Assembly: GCF_001182895.1 (NCBI RefSeq)
Contig: NZ_LFQR01000133.1
Location: forward strand, 1 to 46,947
Length of the DNA: 46,947 bases
From: Frateuria defendens
GTDB lineage: Bacteria; Pseudomonadota; Gammaproteobacteria; Xanthomonadales; Rhodanobacteraceae
Reading direction: 5' to 3'
In this document: positions 32,944 to 41,746 of the stretch, one piece after another
Layout: every line of letters begins with the position of its first letter
How positions within the stretch are numbered: position 1 is the first letter of the stretch
Position numbers and translations under genes: made by a program
Notes under the pieces: generated by a model
The model's input: only the letters and a program-made list of their open reading frames with translations
Told to the model about the DNA's origin: nothing
Database searches by the model: none

Positions 32944-34352
32944 TTGGTCCCCCAGCGCTTGCGCAGGCGGAGCAGCTCGGCGAAGTAGCCCAGCACGCAG
33001 CCGGGCTGCAGCACGATGCCGTAGAACAGGGCGTAGACCAGGAAGCCGACCGGGTTGCGCCGCACCTTGAGGCCCTGCGCGCGGAACATGCGCGACTGCA
33101 CCATGAACATCAGGTAGTTCACCAGCAGCGCCAGCGGCAGCACCAGCAGGGTCATCGGCCCGGCCAGCCAGTAGATGCCGAAGCAGGCCAGCAGCAGGCC
33201 GGGAATGAAGACCAGCGTGTAGACCAGGTCCATGTACGGGAACAGCAGATTCCACCACACGAAGAGCGTGCTCATGCGCCAGTGGAACAGCAGGCTGCCG
33301 TAGGCCTTGAAGGCCTCGATCAGCCCGCGCGACCAGCGCTGGCGCTGGCGGATGAACTGGCGGAAGCTGGTGGGCGCGTTGGTGAAGCTCACCGCGTCCT
33401 CGCAGTAGCCCACGCGGTAGCCGCGGTCGAGGATGGCCCAGGTAAGCACGATGTCCTCGCCCACACATTCGGGCCAGCCGCCCACCTCGTGCAGCACCTC
33501 GGTGCGGTAGAGCGAGAAGGCGCCCTGCGCCACCAGGGTGCCCTGGAACAGGCTCTGCAGGCGCTTGACGGCGGCGATGCCGTGGAAATAGTCCCACTCC
33601 TGCATCTTGGTCACCAGGTTCAGGCGCGAATTGCGCAGCAGCACGGCGCCGGCCACGGCGGCGGTGTTCGGCGGGTCGCTGAGGAAGCGGCCGACCAGGT
33701 GGCGCAGCGCGTTGCGGTAGAGGTAGGAGTCGCCGTCCAGGGTGACGGTGAGCGGGTGGCTGGCGAGCTTGAGCCCCTCGTTGAGCGCATTGGCCTTGCC
33801 GCTGTTGCGCGGCAGGTCGATCACCCGCAGCCACGGGTAGGAGACGCTGTGCAGCCGGACCAGGGTGTTGTCGGTGGAGCCGTCGTTGATCACCAGCACC
33901 TCCATCGGCGCCGGGTAGTCCTGCCGGGCCAGGCTGGAGAGGGTGGCGAGGATCGACTCCTCCTCGTTGTAGGCGGCCACCAGCACGGTGACGCCGGGGA
34001 AGGCGGTGATCTCGGTGCGCGGCGGGCGGCGGTCCAGCAGCAGGCCCACCACCAGGAAGGCGTTCATGAAGCCGGGCAGGATGGCGACGCCGAAGATGAC
34101 CAAGTGCGCCGGCACCGGGCCCGCCAGCTGCGAGAGATCGGCCAGCCAGCGCCCGGCGAGGTGGTAGGAGAAGGCCGCCCAGGCCAGCGCCAGCACGAGG
34201 GTGACGGCGAACTTCACCCGCACCGGCACGTAGAGCCGCAAGCCCCGAATCACCAGGGTGTCGTCGAGCAGGGCGCGCGCCAGCGGGTTGCCGGGTGCGC
34301 TCGATTCCTTCTGCACCGCGCTGTGCGGCGCGGCGTGTTCACGCGATTTCAT
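32940..34352 (-). CDS. Membrane GT2 processive glycosyltransferase (PgaC/NodC-like)
   Basis: Inner-membrane family 2 glycosyltransferase of 470 residues. Two N-terminal membrane helices (about 48-66, 84-106) precede the catalytic domain: VTVLVAAYNEEESI, nucleotide-binding VINDGSTDNT (Asp157), DxD-type LDGDSY (206-208), catalytic Asp300 in VGEDIVLTW and the processive motif QRQRW at 336-340. About four C-terminal helices follow. This is the layout of polysaccharide synthases that polymerise and extrude glycan. The sugar cannot be read from the sequence. It starts the operon with the TPR-barrel protein; no deacetylase, PilZ or PgaD-like partner is present. Confidence 0.9.
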   Translation of the reverse strand: MKSREHAAPHSAVQKESSAPGNPLARALLDDTLVIRGLRLYVPVRVKFAVTLVLALAWAAFSYHLAGRWLADLSQLAGPVPAHLVIFGVAILPGFMNAFLVVGLLLDRRPPRTEITAFPGVTVLVAAYNEEESILATLSSLARQDYPAPMEVLVINDGSTDNTLVRLHSVSYPWLRVIDLPRNSGKANALNEGLKLASHPLTVTLDGDSYLYRNALRHLVGRFLSDPPNTAAVAGAVLLRNSRLNLVTKMQEWDYFHGIAAVKRLQSLFQGTLVAQGAFSLYRTEVLHEVGGWPECVGEDIVLTWAILDRGYRVGYCEDAVSFTNAPTSFRQFIRQRQRWSRGLIEAFKAYGSLLFHWRMSTLFVWWNLLFPYMDLVYTLVFIPGLLLACFGIYWLAGPMTLLVLPLALLVNYLMFMVQSRMFRAQGLKVRRNPVGFLVYALFYGIVLQPGCVLGYFAELLRLRKRWGTK

Positions 34353-34671
34353 TGCGCTGCCTCCCCGTGGTCCGGTGCTCGGACACGTCGTCGGGCGGGA
34401 TCGGTTCCGGCGGCCCCTACGCCGGGAATAGGTGCACGGCTCCTTGGTGCAACAGGTCCTGGCGTTCGTGCTGAGGAGGGCATTAAGCGTGCCATGTGCG
34501 ACAGAACGCCGCGCACGGCCGCGCCGCACGCGCCGGCACGCGCGCCGGGCCCGCATGGCGCGCCGCCGGCGCATCCGGTACGACGCGCTTGGGCACAAAA
34601 CGACACGCCGGGGCGGGCGTATGTCCGCGCGGCCGGGCGTTGCGCCCGGCCAGGAGAGGTCGGGCGGACGC
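34353..34671. other. Intergenic gap between helicase and GT2 genes, with a GC hairpin (34631-34651)
   Basis: This 319-bp gap has no supportable gene. A perfect 9-bp stem (GGCCGGGCG/CGCCCGGCC, loop TTG) at 34631-34651 lies 20 nt past the helicase stop and may help end that transcript, although it has no U-tract. The GT2 promoter should be in the lower half, but I cannot point to a convincing -35/-10 pair. Confidence 0.4.
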
Positions 34672-36549
34672 CTAGTCGGCCGCCCGCGCCAGCTGCCCCT
34701 GCACCTCGTTGATCGAGGCGCGGATGCGCTGGCTGAACACCGAGTCGTCGTGGTGGATGAGCAGCAGCCGCTCGGTGGCGCGGGTCATGGCGACGTAGAG
34801 CAGGCGTGCTTCCTCCGCCTCGTCCTTGCCGGGCTTGGGCAGCGAGCCGAGGCCGGGGACGATCACCAGCGGGAATTCCAGGCCCTTGCTGGAATGCATG
34901 GTGAGCAGCTTCACGCTGTCCTCCACCACGAACAGCGCGCGCTTGCCCTCGCCCTCGGCGAGGCGGCTGGGGATGTCGGCGCGGGCCAGCGCCTGCTGCA
35001 GCTTCTCGCCCTCCCACTGGTTGCGGAAGATCACCGCCATGTCCGACCAGGGGCGGCCGCCGGCGTGCTCGTCGCGCAGGCGCTGGATCAGCACGTCCAG
35101 CTGCGCCGCGGCGGTGTCGGTGCGGATCAGCTCGGGCAGGGCGCCGCGCCGGCCGGCGCTCTCGGGGGCGATCAGCGGGATGCCGTCGTCGTCCTCGACG
35201 CGCGAGGCCAGCAGCTCCTGCGCGAAGCGGCGGGCCACGGCGAGGATCTCCAGCGTGTTGCGGTAGTTGAGCCTGAGGATGGTGGTGCGGCCCTGCGCCT
35301 GCACGCCCAGGCTCTTCCAGCTCACGCGGCGGCGGCCGGGCTGGCCGTAGATGTTCTGCGCGTCGTCGTAGAGCACCAGCAGCGAGTTGGTGTCCGGGTC
35401 GATCATCTGCACGATCAGCCTGTACCAGTCCGGCTCGAAGTCGTGGCCTTCGTCGATCAGCACCGCGCCGTACTGGAAGCGCGGGATCTGGCCGCGGTCC
35501 ACGCCCGCGATCACCGCCGGCGGCAGCGCGTCGGTGAAGGAGGCGCCCTTCCCGGGCGGCAGCGGCACGTGGTAGGCGCCGAGCATCTGCCGGCACCAGC
35601 GGTGGAAGTTGTACACCTGCACCTTGTCGGCCAGGCCGCGCTCGCCCATCAACTGCTCCAGCCGCGCGGCCAGCGTCTTGTTGTAGCAGAGCACCAGGAT
35701 CGGCTTGGCCAGCGCGCGCGCCAGCTGCAGCGCGCGGAAGCCCAGGATCATCGTCTTGCCCGAGCCGGCCACGCCGTGGATGATGCGGTGCTCGTCGCCC
35801 AGCGAGCGCGCCAGCTGCTCCTGCTGCGCGTCCATCACCTTCACGATGTCGGGAATCTCCAGCGCCTTGCTCTCGCTCGCCGCGCCGGGCGCGAACAGGC
35901 CGAACTGGCCGCTGCCCGGCTCCACCCGCAACTCGGGGAACAGGTGCCAGCGCACGCGGTCGATCTGCGGCAGCGTCATGGCGGTGGGGAACACCTGCGG
36001 GAACATCGCCCACAGCTGCTCCTGCAAACGCTCGGCGTCCACCGTCTCGTACAGCTCGTCGCGGCACAGCACGAGATGGGCCGGCAGCACCGATTCGAGC
36101 CCGCCCTCGTCGAACTGCCTGCGGGTGATGTTGGCCAGCACCACGCCGTAGCTCCAGGGCATCGCCAGCTTGCCGGCGAGGCGGTGGCCATCCGGGTAGC
36201 GCAGCGCCGGGTCGCGCTCCAGCGCCACCACGATCTCCAGCGCGTAGGCGCGCGCCTGCAGCAGCGGGTTGGTGGCCACGGCGAGGCCGCGGTCGGTGAC
36301 CAGGGTGAACTGGGTCTTGTCGGCGTGCTGGATGGTCTCGGCCTTCCAGTCCTTCACCTCCAGCACCAGCACGCCGCGGCGCGGGTGGAACACCACGAAG
36401 TCCGGCTGGCGCTGCTTGGGGCCGATGGGCACGTCGTACCACAGCAGGTAGTCGTCCTCGAGCTTCTGCTCCAGCCGTTCGGATACGCGCTTCTCGCCGC
36501 CGGTCATGCGCGGCAGGCAGCTGCTGCGGGAAGGAATGAGGGTGGCCAT
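34672..36549 (-). CDS. NERD-domain UvrD/Rep-type (superfamily 1) helicase
   Basis: Protein of 625 residues. The N-terminal NERD (nuclease-related) domain has the D...E-x-K pattern: Asp50 in QPDFVVFHP and Glu64/Lys66 in LVLEVKDWKA, so nuclease activity is plausible. The helicase part has Walker A GVAGSGKT (259-266), LVLCYNKTLA, Walker B LIDEGHDF (364-371), LRLNYRN, and motifs V/VI with TMHSSKGLEFPLVIVPGL and RLLYVAMTRATERLLL. Such fusions occur in bacterial chromosomes and plasmids and are suspected to act in DNA repair or defence. It is transcribed alone, with ~225 bp upstream free of genes. Start 36549 gives the common MATLIPS N-terminus. Confidence 0.92.
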   Translation of the reverse strand: MATLIPSRSSCLPRMTGGEKRVSERLEQKLEDDYLLWYDVPIGPKQRQPDFVVFHPRRGVLVLEVKDWKAETIQHADKTQFTLVTDRGLAVATNPLLQARAYALEIVVALERDPALRYPDGHRLAGKLAMPWSYGVVLANITRRQFDEGGLESVLPAHLVLCRDELYETVDAERLQEQLWAMFPQVFPTAMTLPQIDRVRWHLFPELRVEPGSGQFGLFAPGAASESKALEIPDIVKVMDAQQEQLARSLGDEHRIIHGVAGSGKTMILGFRALQLARALAKPILVLCYNKTLAARLEQLMGERGLADKVQVYNFHRWCRQMLGAYHVPLPPGKGASFTDALPPAVIAGVDRGQIPRFQYGAVLIDEGHDFEPDWYRLIVQMIDPDTNSLLVLYDDAQNIYGQPGRRRVSWKSLGVQAQGRTTILRLNYRNTLEILAVARRFAQELLASRVEDDDGIPLIAPESAGRRGALPELIRTDTAAAQLDVLIQRLRDEHAGGRPWSDMAVIFRNQWEGEKLQQALARADIPSRLAEGEGKRALFVVEDSVKLLTMHSSKGLEFPLVIVPGLGSLPKPGKDEAEEARLLYVAMTRATERLLLIHHDDSVFSQRIRASINEVQGQLARAAD

Positions 36550-36775
36550 CCAGCGTCCGTGTAGTTCCCCAATGGGCGAAAGTAGCGGAACGGCAGGGGC
36601 TGTCAACGCTGCGGCGATGCCGGCGGGTGGCGGGACGAGGGATGCGGACGGCCGGGGACGACGATGTGGATGGGGCGGGCGAGGGCGTGGATCGGCGTGA
36701 GCACGGGGGCGGCCGTGTCGGCCGAGCCGGTGTTCGATCTGGACGTAACCGGCGGCGAGGGACGACGGGCCGGCG

Positions 36776-37702
36776 CTACGCCGGCCAGCGCAGCATCCGC
36801 TCCGGCGCCACGCCCATGCGGCGGCAGGCATGCGCGACCAGGCCGTCGCGGAGCGCGGCGCGGAACGCCGGCGCCAGCAGCCACAGCGTGCGCGCCGCCA
36901 GCCGGTCCTGCCGCCGTTGTGCCGGCGTGCGTTCGAGGCGCTCGCTGGCCCAGTCCGGCAGCAAGGCGGCGCCCGCATGCAGGAACAGGTCGCGCGACAG
37001 CCCCGCCGCCGGCACCGGCAGGCGCACCGTGGTGAGCACGCCCAGCACCTCGCGCGAGCGGTGGTCGTAGCGCAGCTGCGGCTGCACGCGGCGGAAATAC
37101 GCCGCCACCTCGGCCTGCGAGCGCGGCACCCCACGCGCGCCCAGCGCCTCGGCCACGCGGCGCGCCTCGTCGTAGTAGCGGTCGGCGATCGCCTCGGGCA
37201 CCGCGCGGTGGCTGTAGCGGCGAAAGCCCTGGAGAAAACTGTAGGCCTCGGTGACGTGCACCCAGGTCAGCAGGGCCGGATCGTCCGCGCGGTAGGGGCG
37301 GCCGTCCTCGGCCACGCCGTGCACCTGCGCGTGGATCGCCTTGACGTGTCCGATCAGCGCCTGCGCCATCGCCTGCGGCGCATAGGTAGTGGCGCCGACG
37401 AAGCGGGTGGTGCGGCGCAGGCGGCCCACCAGGTCCTCGCGGAAGTTGGAGTGGTCCCACACCCCGGCTAGCGCCAGCGGGTGCAGGGTCTGCAGCATCA
37501 GCGCGGCCAGCCCGCCGGCGAGCATGCCGGGGAAGTCGGCGTGGATGCGCCAGGTGACGCTGTCCGGCCCGAACAGGCCCGCATCGCCGGCCGGCGCGTC
37601 GTAGTCGGCCAGGCCGTGCTCGCGCGGGAAGGCGCCGAGCACCCAGCGGCGCACGGCCCGGACGGCCGGCCGGGCGAGCAGATCGACGAACGGCGGAGGC
37701 AT
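36776..37702 (-). CDS. DUF2236 / MpaB-like oxygenase family protein
   Basis: Protein of 308 residues, mainly helical, matching DUF2236 (oxygenase MpaB/rubber-oxygenase-related, heme-binding in characterised members). Family features: GPDSVTWRIHADFPGMLAGGLAALMLQTLHPLALAGV, RLRRTTRFVGATTYA, HGVAEDGRPYRADDPALLTWVHVTEAYSF and YYDEARRVAEALGA. The biochemical role of such bacterial members is unknown. The start at 37702 follows from the family N-terminus. Monocistronic as far as seen; 190 bp separate it from the isomerase gene. Confidence 0.88.
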   Translation of the reverse strand: MPPPFVDLLARPAVRAVRRWVLGAFPREHGLADYDAPAGDAGLFGPDSVTWRIHADFPGMLAGGLAALMLQTLHPLALAGVWDHSNFREDLVGRLRRTTRFVGATTYAPQAMAQALIGHVKAIHAQVHGVAEDGRPYRADDPALLTWVHVTEAYSFLQGFRRYSHRAVPEAIADRYYDEARRVAEALGARGVPRSQAEVAAYFRRVQPQLRYDHRSREVLGVLTTVRLPVPAAGLSRDLFLHAGAALLPDWASERLERTPAQRRQDRLAARTLWLLAPAFRAALRDGLVAHACRRMGVAPERMLRWPA

Positions 37703-37892
37703 GCGGCGAGTGTAGCGGGTCGCGCGGCTCCGCTTCGGCGTCCGGCGCCGGCGGCAGGGCAGCGAGGCGACGCATGACGCGAAGCCCCGTGAGGCGATGC
37801 GCCCCTGCGTGCCCGGTGACGACGCGGCCACGAGCCGGCCGCGGCGCGCCCGCGGTCGACGCCGGATGCCCGCGCGCCTGCCGCCGCGTGCG

Positions 37893-38816
37893 CTACTTCT
37901 TCTCCCGCACCGGAATGCCGATGCTGCACAGGTCGATCTTGCCGGCCGGCACGGTGTAGAAGGCATCGCGGCGGTTGCGCTTGGCCTCGATCAGCGCGGC
38001 GAAGGTGGCGCTGTCGGTGCGCAGCACCTCCACGCGCGGGCGCTCGGCCTCGGGCAGGTCCGCGGCCAGATGCACCGAGGTGATCGGCACGCGCTGCCCG
38101 GGATCGGTGTAGAAGCCCATCGGCGCGGGGCCGCGCGGCAGCGCGGAGAGCCGCTCCATGCCCTCGATCACCCGGCCGGCCACGGCGAGGTTGCGGTCCA
38201 GCCCGCGCGGCGCCTGGCCGATGATGGCGTAGAGCGCGCTGCCGTTGCCGCTTTGGGCGCCGATGTCGCGCGCCACGCCCACCGCACCGTAGCAGTGGGC
38301 GAGCCAGGTCTGTCCGCGCTTGGGATCGCGCGCGGCGGGGAAGCCTTCGGAGAAGCCGACCTCGGGCGCGTAGATGTCGCCGTCGGGTAGCCGGGTCCAC
38401 GGCAGCTTGGGGTCGATGGCGCGGGTGAATTCCGGCGGCAGCGTTTTCCTGGCCGAGCCCAGCGGCTTGAGCTTGCTCTCGTCCACCGGGTCGCTGTCGG
38501 AGGCCGGGTCGTCCCATTGGGTGACGAAGTTGTCCTGCACGCGGTTGATCGAGAGCCCGTCGAAGTAATGCTCGTGCGCCAGCGTGCGCAGGTTGGCCGC
38601 GTGCAGCGGGGTGTAGTCGCTCGCCAATTCGATCAGCACGCGGCCGGCGGGCAGGGTCATCACCAGCAGGTTGCGCGGGTCGGGCGTGCGCCATTCGGCA
38701 GGTGTGGATTTCGCCAGCAGCTCCTTCGGTGTCGGCGTCTTGGCTTCCTCGGCGAAGGCGGGCAGGGCGAGGGCGCCGGCGAGCAGCGCGCAGGCGGCGA
38801 GGCGGTGGCGGAGCAT
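37893..38816 (-). CDS. Exported cyclophilin-type peptidyl-prolyl cis-trans isomerase
   Basis: Protein of 307 residues with a signal peptide (1-~22, PAFA/E), so probably periplasmic. The cyclophilin domain starts about residue 45 ([57 protein letters not shown]) and contains [40 protein letters not shown]. Several canonical active-site residues of CypA (for example the F-x-M-Q-G/GGD segment) are replaced by VTQWDDP, so activity is not certain. It is longer than PpiA because of insertions near 110-165 and an extended C-terminal part. Divergent from a GNAT gene. Confidence 0.88.
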   Translation of the reverse strand: MLRHRLAACALLAGALALPAFAEEAKTPTPKELLAKSTPAEWRTPDPRNLLVMTLPAGRVLIELASDYTPLHAANLRTLAHEHYFDGLSINRVQDNFVTQWDDPASDSDPVDESKLKPLGSARKTLPPEFTRAIDPKLPWTRLPDGDIYAPEVGFSEGFPAARDPKRGQTWLAHCYGAVGVARDIGAQSGNGSALYAIIGQAPRGLDRNLAVAGRVIEGMERLSALPRGPAPMGFYTDPGQRVPITSVHLAADLPEAERPRVEVLRTDSATFAALIEAKRNRRDAFYTVPAGKIDLCSIGIPVREKK

Positions 38817-38974
38817 GGTTTCCCCTTCGAATGGTGGCGCGGCTGGCCGCCAACTTAGCAGAGCGCAGTGTTGGCGACTGCCTCGCCATGCTCCAATGTG
38901 TTCCGCCACGCAGGCCGGCGAGCAACCTGGCGGTGCTGGTCACGCCGTCTTTGGGGCTGACGAGGAAAAGCTTG

Positions 38975-39502
38975 ATGGGTACTGCGACGACTGTGCGTCG
39001 TCTCGATGCCGCCGAGGCGGCCGATCGCGTCGAGGCGCTGGCCGAGGTGCTGATCGACTGCGTCGAAGGCGGCGCCTCGGTGGGCTTCATGCGGCCGCTG
39101 CCGCGCGCCCGGGCCGTGGCTTTCTGGCAGGGCGTGGCCCAGGGCGTCGCGCGCGGCGAACGCGCCTTGCTGGTGGCCGAGGACGGCGAGGGCCGCCTCC
39201 TCGGCACGGTGCAGCTGATCCTGGCGCTGCCCGACAATCAGCCCCATCGCGCCGACGTCGCCAAGATGCTGGTGCACCGCCGCGCCCGCCGCCGCGGCCT
39301 CGCCGCGCGGCTGCTGTCGGCCCTCGAAGCCGTGGCGCGCGAGGAAGGCCGCAGCGTGCTGGTGCTCGACGCCGTGACCGGCGGCGACGCCGCGCGGCTC
39401 TACGCCCGCCACGGCTGGCAGCGCGCAGGCGACGTGCCGTGGTACGCGCTGATGCCCGACGGCGCGTACTGCTCGACCACGTTCTTCTACAAGCACCTGT
39501 GA
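38975..39502 (+). CDS. GNAT family N-acetyltransferase
   Basis: Protein of 175 residues with a full GNAT fold: a central strand (ADVAKMLVHRRA, 93-104), the acetyl-CoA loop RRRGLAARLLSALE (105-118), the SVLVLDAVTGGDAARLYARHGWQRAG motif and a final ALMPDG.YCSTTFFYK. Substrate unknown; the family is close to those acting on small amines or toxins. ATG 38975 is chosen because GAGG (38962-38965) lies 9 nt upstream. Monocistronic. Confidence 0.9.
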   Translation: MGTATTVRRLDAAEAADRVEALAEVLIDCVEGGASVGFMRPLPRARAVAFWQGVAQGVARGERALLVAEDGEGRLLGTVQLILALPDNQPHRADVAKMLVHRRARRRGLAARLLSALEAVAREEGRSVLVLDAVTGGDAARLYARHGWQRAGDVPWYALMPDGAYCSTTFFYKHL

Positions 39503-39606
39503 GCCGCGTCGCCGGTGGCGGATCGATGGGGCGATGACGCGGCCGGGTAGCTTCCTGGTCAGCGCGGGCCGGCATCGCCGGCGAACGCCTCCGTCAGAGC
39601 CGGCCC

Positions 39607-40044
39607 TCATCCGAGTTCTTGGGCGAGTCCGATGAGAAGTCCTTCAGGGCTGCGGACGTAGCAGAGCCGATAGGTGTCTTTGTACTGAACCACTTCGCCC
39701 ACGAGCTGCGCGCCGCGCTTGCGGAGCCTCTCGAGCGTCTCGTCGATGTCGTCCACGGCGAACATGATGCGCAGGTAGCCCAGAGCGTTCACCGGAGCGT
39801 TCCGGTGATCGGCGACGGCAGGCGGCGCGAGAAACCGGGAAAGCTCGAGCCGGCCGTGGCCGTCCGGCGTGCGCATCATGGCAATCTCGACGCGCTGGTC
39901 GCCCAGTCCAGTGACACGTCCAGCCCATTCTCCTTCGATCATGGCCCGCCCTTCGAGGTCGAGGCCGAGTTCGCGAAAGAAAGCGATCGTCGCTTCGAGG
40001 TCATCGACGACGATTCCCACGTTGTCCATCCGCTTGAGCGCCAT
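39607..40044 (-). CDS. VOC (glyoxalase/bleomycin-resistance) family protein
   Basis: Protein of 145 residues with two beta-alpha-beta-beta-beta modules: MDNVGIVVDDLEATIAFFRELGLDLEGRA at the N-terminus, and LRIMFAVDDIDETLERLRKRGAQLVGEV.YKDTYRLCYVRSPEGLLIGLAQEL at the C-terminus. VOC proteins hold a divalent metal and act as lyases, dioxygenases or drug-binding proteins; the substrate is unknown. The start is uncertain: an alternative ATG lies 30 nt upstream, but the VOC fold starts right after 40044. Divergent from padR. Confidence 0.9.
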   Translation of the reverse strand: MALKRMDNVGIVVDDLEATIAFFRELGLDLEGRAMIEGEWAGRVTGLGDQRVEIAMMRTPDGHGRLELSRFLAPPAVADHRNAPVNALGYLRIMFAVDDIDETLERLRKRGAQLVGEVVQYKDTYRLCYVRSPEGLLIGLAQELG

Positions 40045-40296
40045 GGGTGTGTCCAACCTGCAGGTGGCCATCATTCTGACAACGGACCGGGGGAGCCGTT
40101 CAAAAGCCGTGTCAACGCAGGGCTCTACCTGGCTATTGCATCGCTCATCGCTGGCTTGCCTGGTTCGATCAGGCGTAAGCGGGGGAACGTCGTGCCCGCG
40201 CATGGCCCAGCCCGCCGGCGTGACTTCCTGCCCATGCACTATGCATAACTTGGCACTACTGTGCATGCCTATACAGATGGCAGTGCAGGCCAGCGC

Positions 40297-40659
40297 GTGG
40301 ACGAGCTCGATGCCCAGCTGAAGAAATTCCAGAAGGAGCTGTCGGCCGGCACCGTGTCGCTGGTGCTGCTGGCGGTGCTCGGGCAGGCGCGGCAGCCGAT
40401 GTACGGCTACCAGATCGCCAAGCGGCTGGAGGCGGAGGGGGAGGGCGCGCTGGCGGGCAAGCAGAGCGCGCTGTATCCGGTGCTGCGCAACCTGGAGGGC
40501 GCGGGCCTGCTGGCCAGCGAGGTGGAGCCCTCGGTGAGCGGCCCGCCGCGCCGCTACTACCGCATCACCAGGGCGGGCCGCGAGGCGCTGCGCGCATGGC
40601 GCGCGGCCTGGGCAGCCACCCGCGATTCCGTCGACAAGGTTCTCAGAGGAGGGGTGTGA
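40297..40659 (+). CDS. PadR-family transcriptional regulator
   Basis: Winged-helix repressor of about 120 residues: LDAQLKKFQKELSAGTVSLVLLAVLGQARQPMYGYQIAKRLE (helices 1-3), KQSALYPVLRNLEGAGLLASEVE (recognition helix and wing) and RRYYRITRAGREALRAW. The start is uncertain. I use GTG 40297 because the family typically begins just before this ELDAQLKKF segment; GTG 40261 would add 12 residues. The stop overlaps the next start (TGATG), so it is coupled to the HAAS-domain membrane protein, a common pairing. The AT-richer stretch at about 40235-40280 upstream, with two ATGCAT/TGCATG-like boxes, could be its operator. Confidence 0.9.
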   Translation: MDELDAQLKKFQKELSAGTVSLVLLAVLGQARQPMYGYQIAKRLEAEGEGALAGKQSALYPVLRNLEGAGLLASEVEPSVSGPPRRYYRITRAGREALRAWRAAWAATRDSVDKVLRGGV

Positions 40660-41582
40660 TGGACACGCCACGCACGATTGCCCAATACCTGGAGCAGCTG
40701 CGCACCGCGCTGCGCGGGGCCGACCCCGCACTGGTGCAGGACGCGCTCTACGACGCGGAGGAACACCTGCGCGCCGAGCTTGCCGAACAGCCCGGTCGCA
40801 GCGAGGCCGAGATGCTGGCCCGCGTGGTGGGCAGCTACGGCGCGCCGGAAGAGGTGGCGGACATCTACCGCGACCAGGAGATCAAGATCCAGCGCGCGCT
40901 GCGCCCGCCGCCGCCGCCCAGGCGCCATTCCGCGCTGGGCCGCTTCTTCGGCGTGGCGGCCGACGCCCACACCTGGGGCGCGCTGTTCTACATGCTGTTC
41001 GGGCTCGGCACCGGCATCGTCTACTTCACCTGGGTGGTGGCCGGGCTCAGCCTGTCGGCGGGCTTGTCGGTGCTGATCGTCGGCATTCCCTTCATCGTGC
41101 TGTTCTTCGCCACGGTGCGCGCGCTGTCGCTGCTGGAGGGGCGGCTGGTGGAGGCGATGCTCGGCGTGCGCATGCCGCGGCGGCCGCCGTATCCGGCGAA
41201 GAGCCTGCCGCTGCTCAAGCGCATCGGGGCGATGTTCACCGACGCGCGCACCTGGACCACGCTGCTCTACATGCTGCTGATGCTGCCGCTGGGCGTGGCG
41301 TACTTCAGCATCGCGGTGACCCTGCTCGCCACGTCGCTCGGCCTGATCGGCCTGCCCGTGGTGGTGGCGCTGCACGGCGCCGGCCTGGGGGATGCCTTCG
41401 TGGGCGGCACGTTCCTGGTCAATTGGGGCACGGGATCGCATGAGCCGGGTTGGATCGAGGCGATCGCATCGTGCCTGCTCGGCATCGCGCTGCTGTTCGC
41501 CACGCTGCACCTGGTGCGGGGCCTGGGCAAGCTGCACGGCCTGTTCGCCAAGCACCTGCTGGTGCGCAGCGCGGCGGTGTGA
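40659..41582 (+). CDS. HAAS-domain and multi-pass membrane protein, partner of PadR
   Basis: Protein of 307 residues. The N-terminal HAAS-type helical domain (about 1-75: TIAQYLEQLRTALRGADPALVQDALYDAEEHLRAEL, then VVGSYGAPEEVADIYRDQE) is typical of membrane proteins paired with PadR regulators. After a Pro/Arg linker, about five membrane segments form a duplicated sensor-like region (FGVAADAHTWGALFYMLFGLGTGIVYF and the matching MFTDARTWTTLLYMLLMLPLGVAYF). An internal duplication is therefore visible. AGAGGAGGGG lies just before the ATG. The role is probably signalling or stress-linked membrane control. Confidence 0.88.
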   Translation: MDTPRTIAQYLEQLRTALRGADPALVQDALYDAEEHLRAELAEQPGRSEAEMLARVVGSYGAPEEVADIYRDQEIKIQRALRPPPPPRRHSALGRFFGVAADAHTWGALFYMLFGLGTGIVYFTWVVAGLSLSAGLSVLIVGIPFIVLFFATVRALSLLEGRLVEAMLGVRMPRRPPYPAKSLPLLKRIGAMFTDARTWTTLLYMLLMLPLGVAYFSIAVTLLATSLGLIGLPVVVALHGAGLGDAFVGGTFLVNWGTGSHEPGWIEAIASCLLGIALLFATLHLVRGLGKLHGLFAKHLLVRSAAV

Positions 41583-41746
41583 GGCGCGGTGAAGGCATGC
41601 GGCGTGGTCCGCCGTGGGGCGTCGAGGCGCGGACGCATCCCGAGGTCTTCCAGGCGCTCCGCTCGCCGCGTTGCGCCGCCTTCGTCCACGCCGCGCTCCT
41701 TGATCGTCACGCGTTGCGCGACGCCGGCAATGCGGCGTCGCGGTTT

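Noticed and set aside
36550-36775. Small gene between the helicase and DUF2236 genes
   Set aside because: Short frames on both strands are low complexity, lack ribosome sites and show no family motif.
37703-37892. Short plus-strand ORF at 37774-37959
   Set aside because: It runs into the antisense of the isomerase gene, is Arg/Pro/Ala-rich and lacks a ribosome site.
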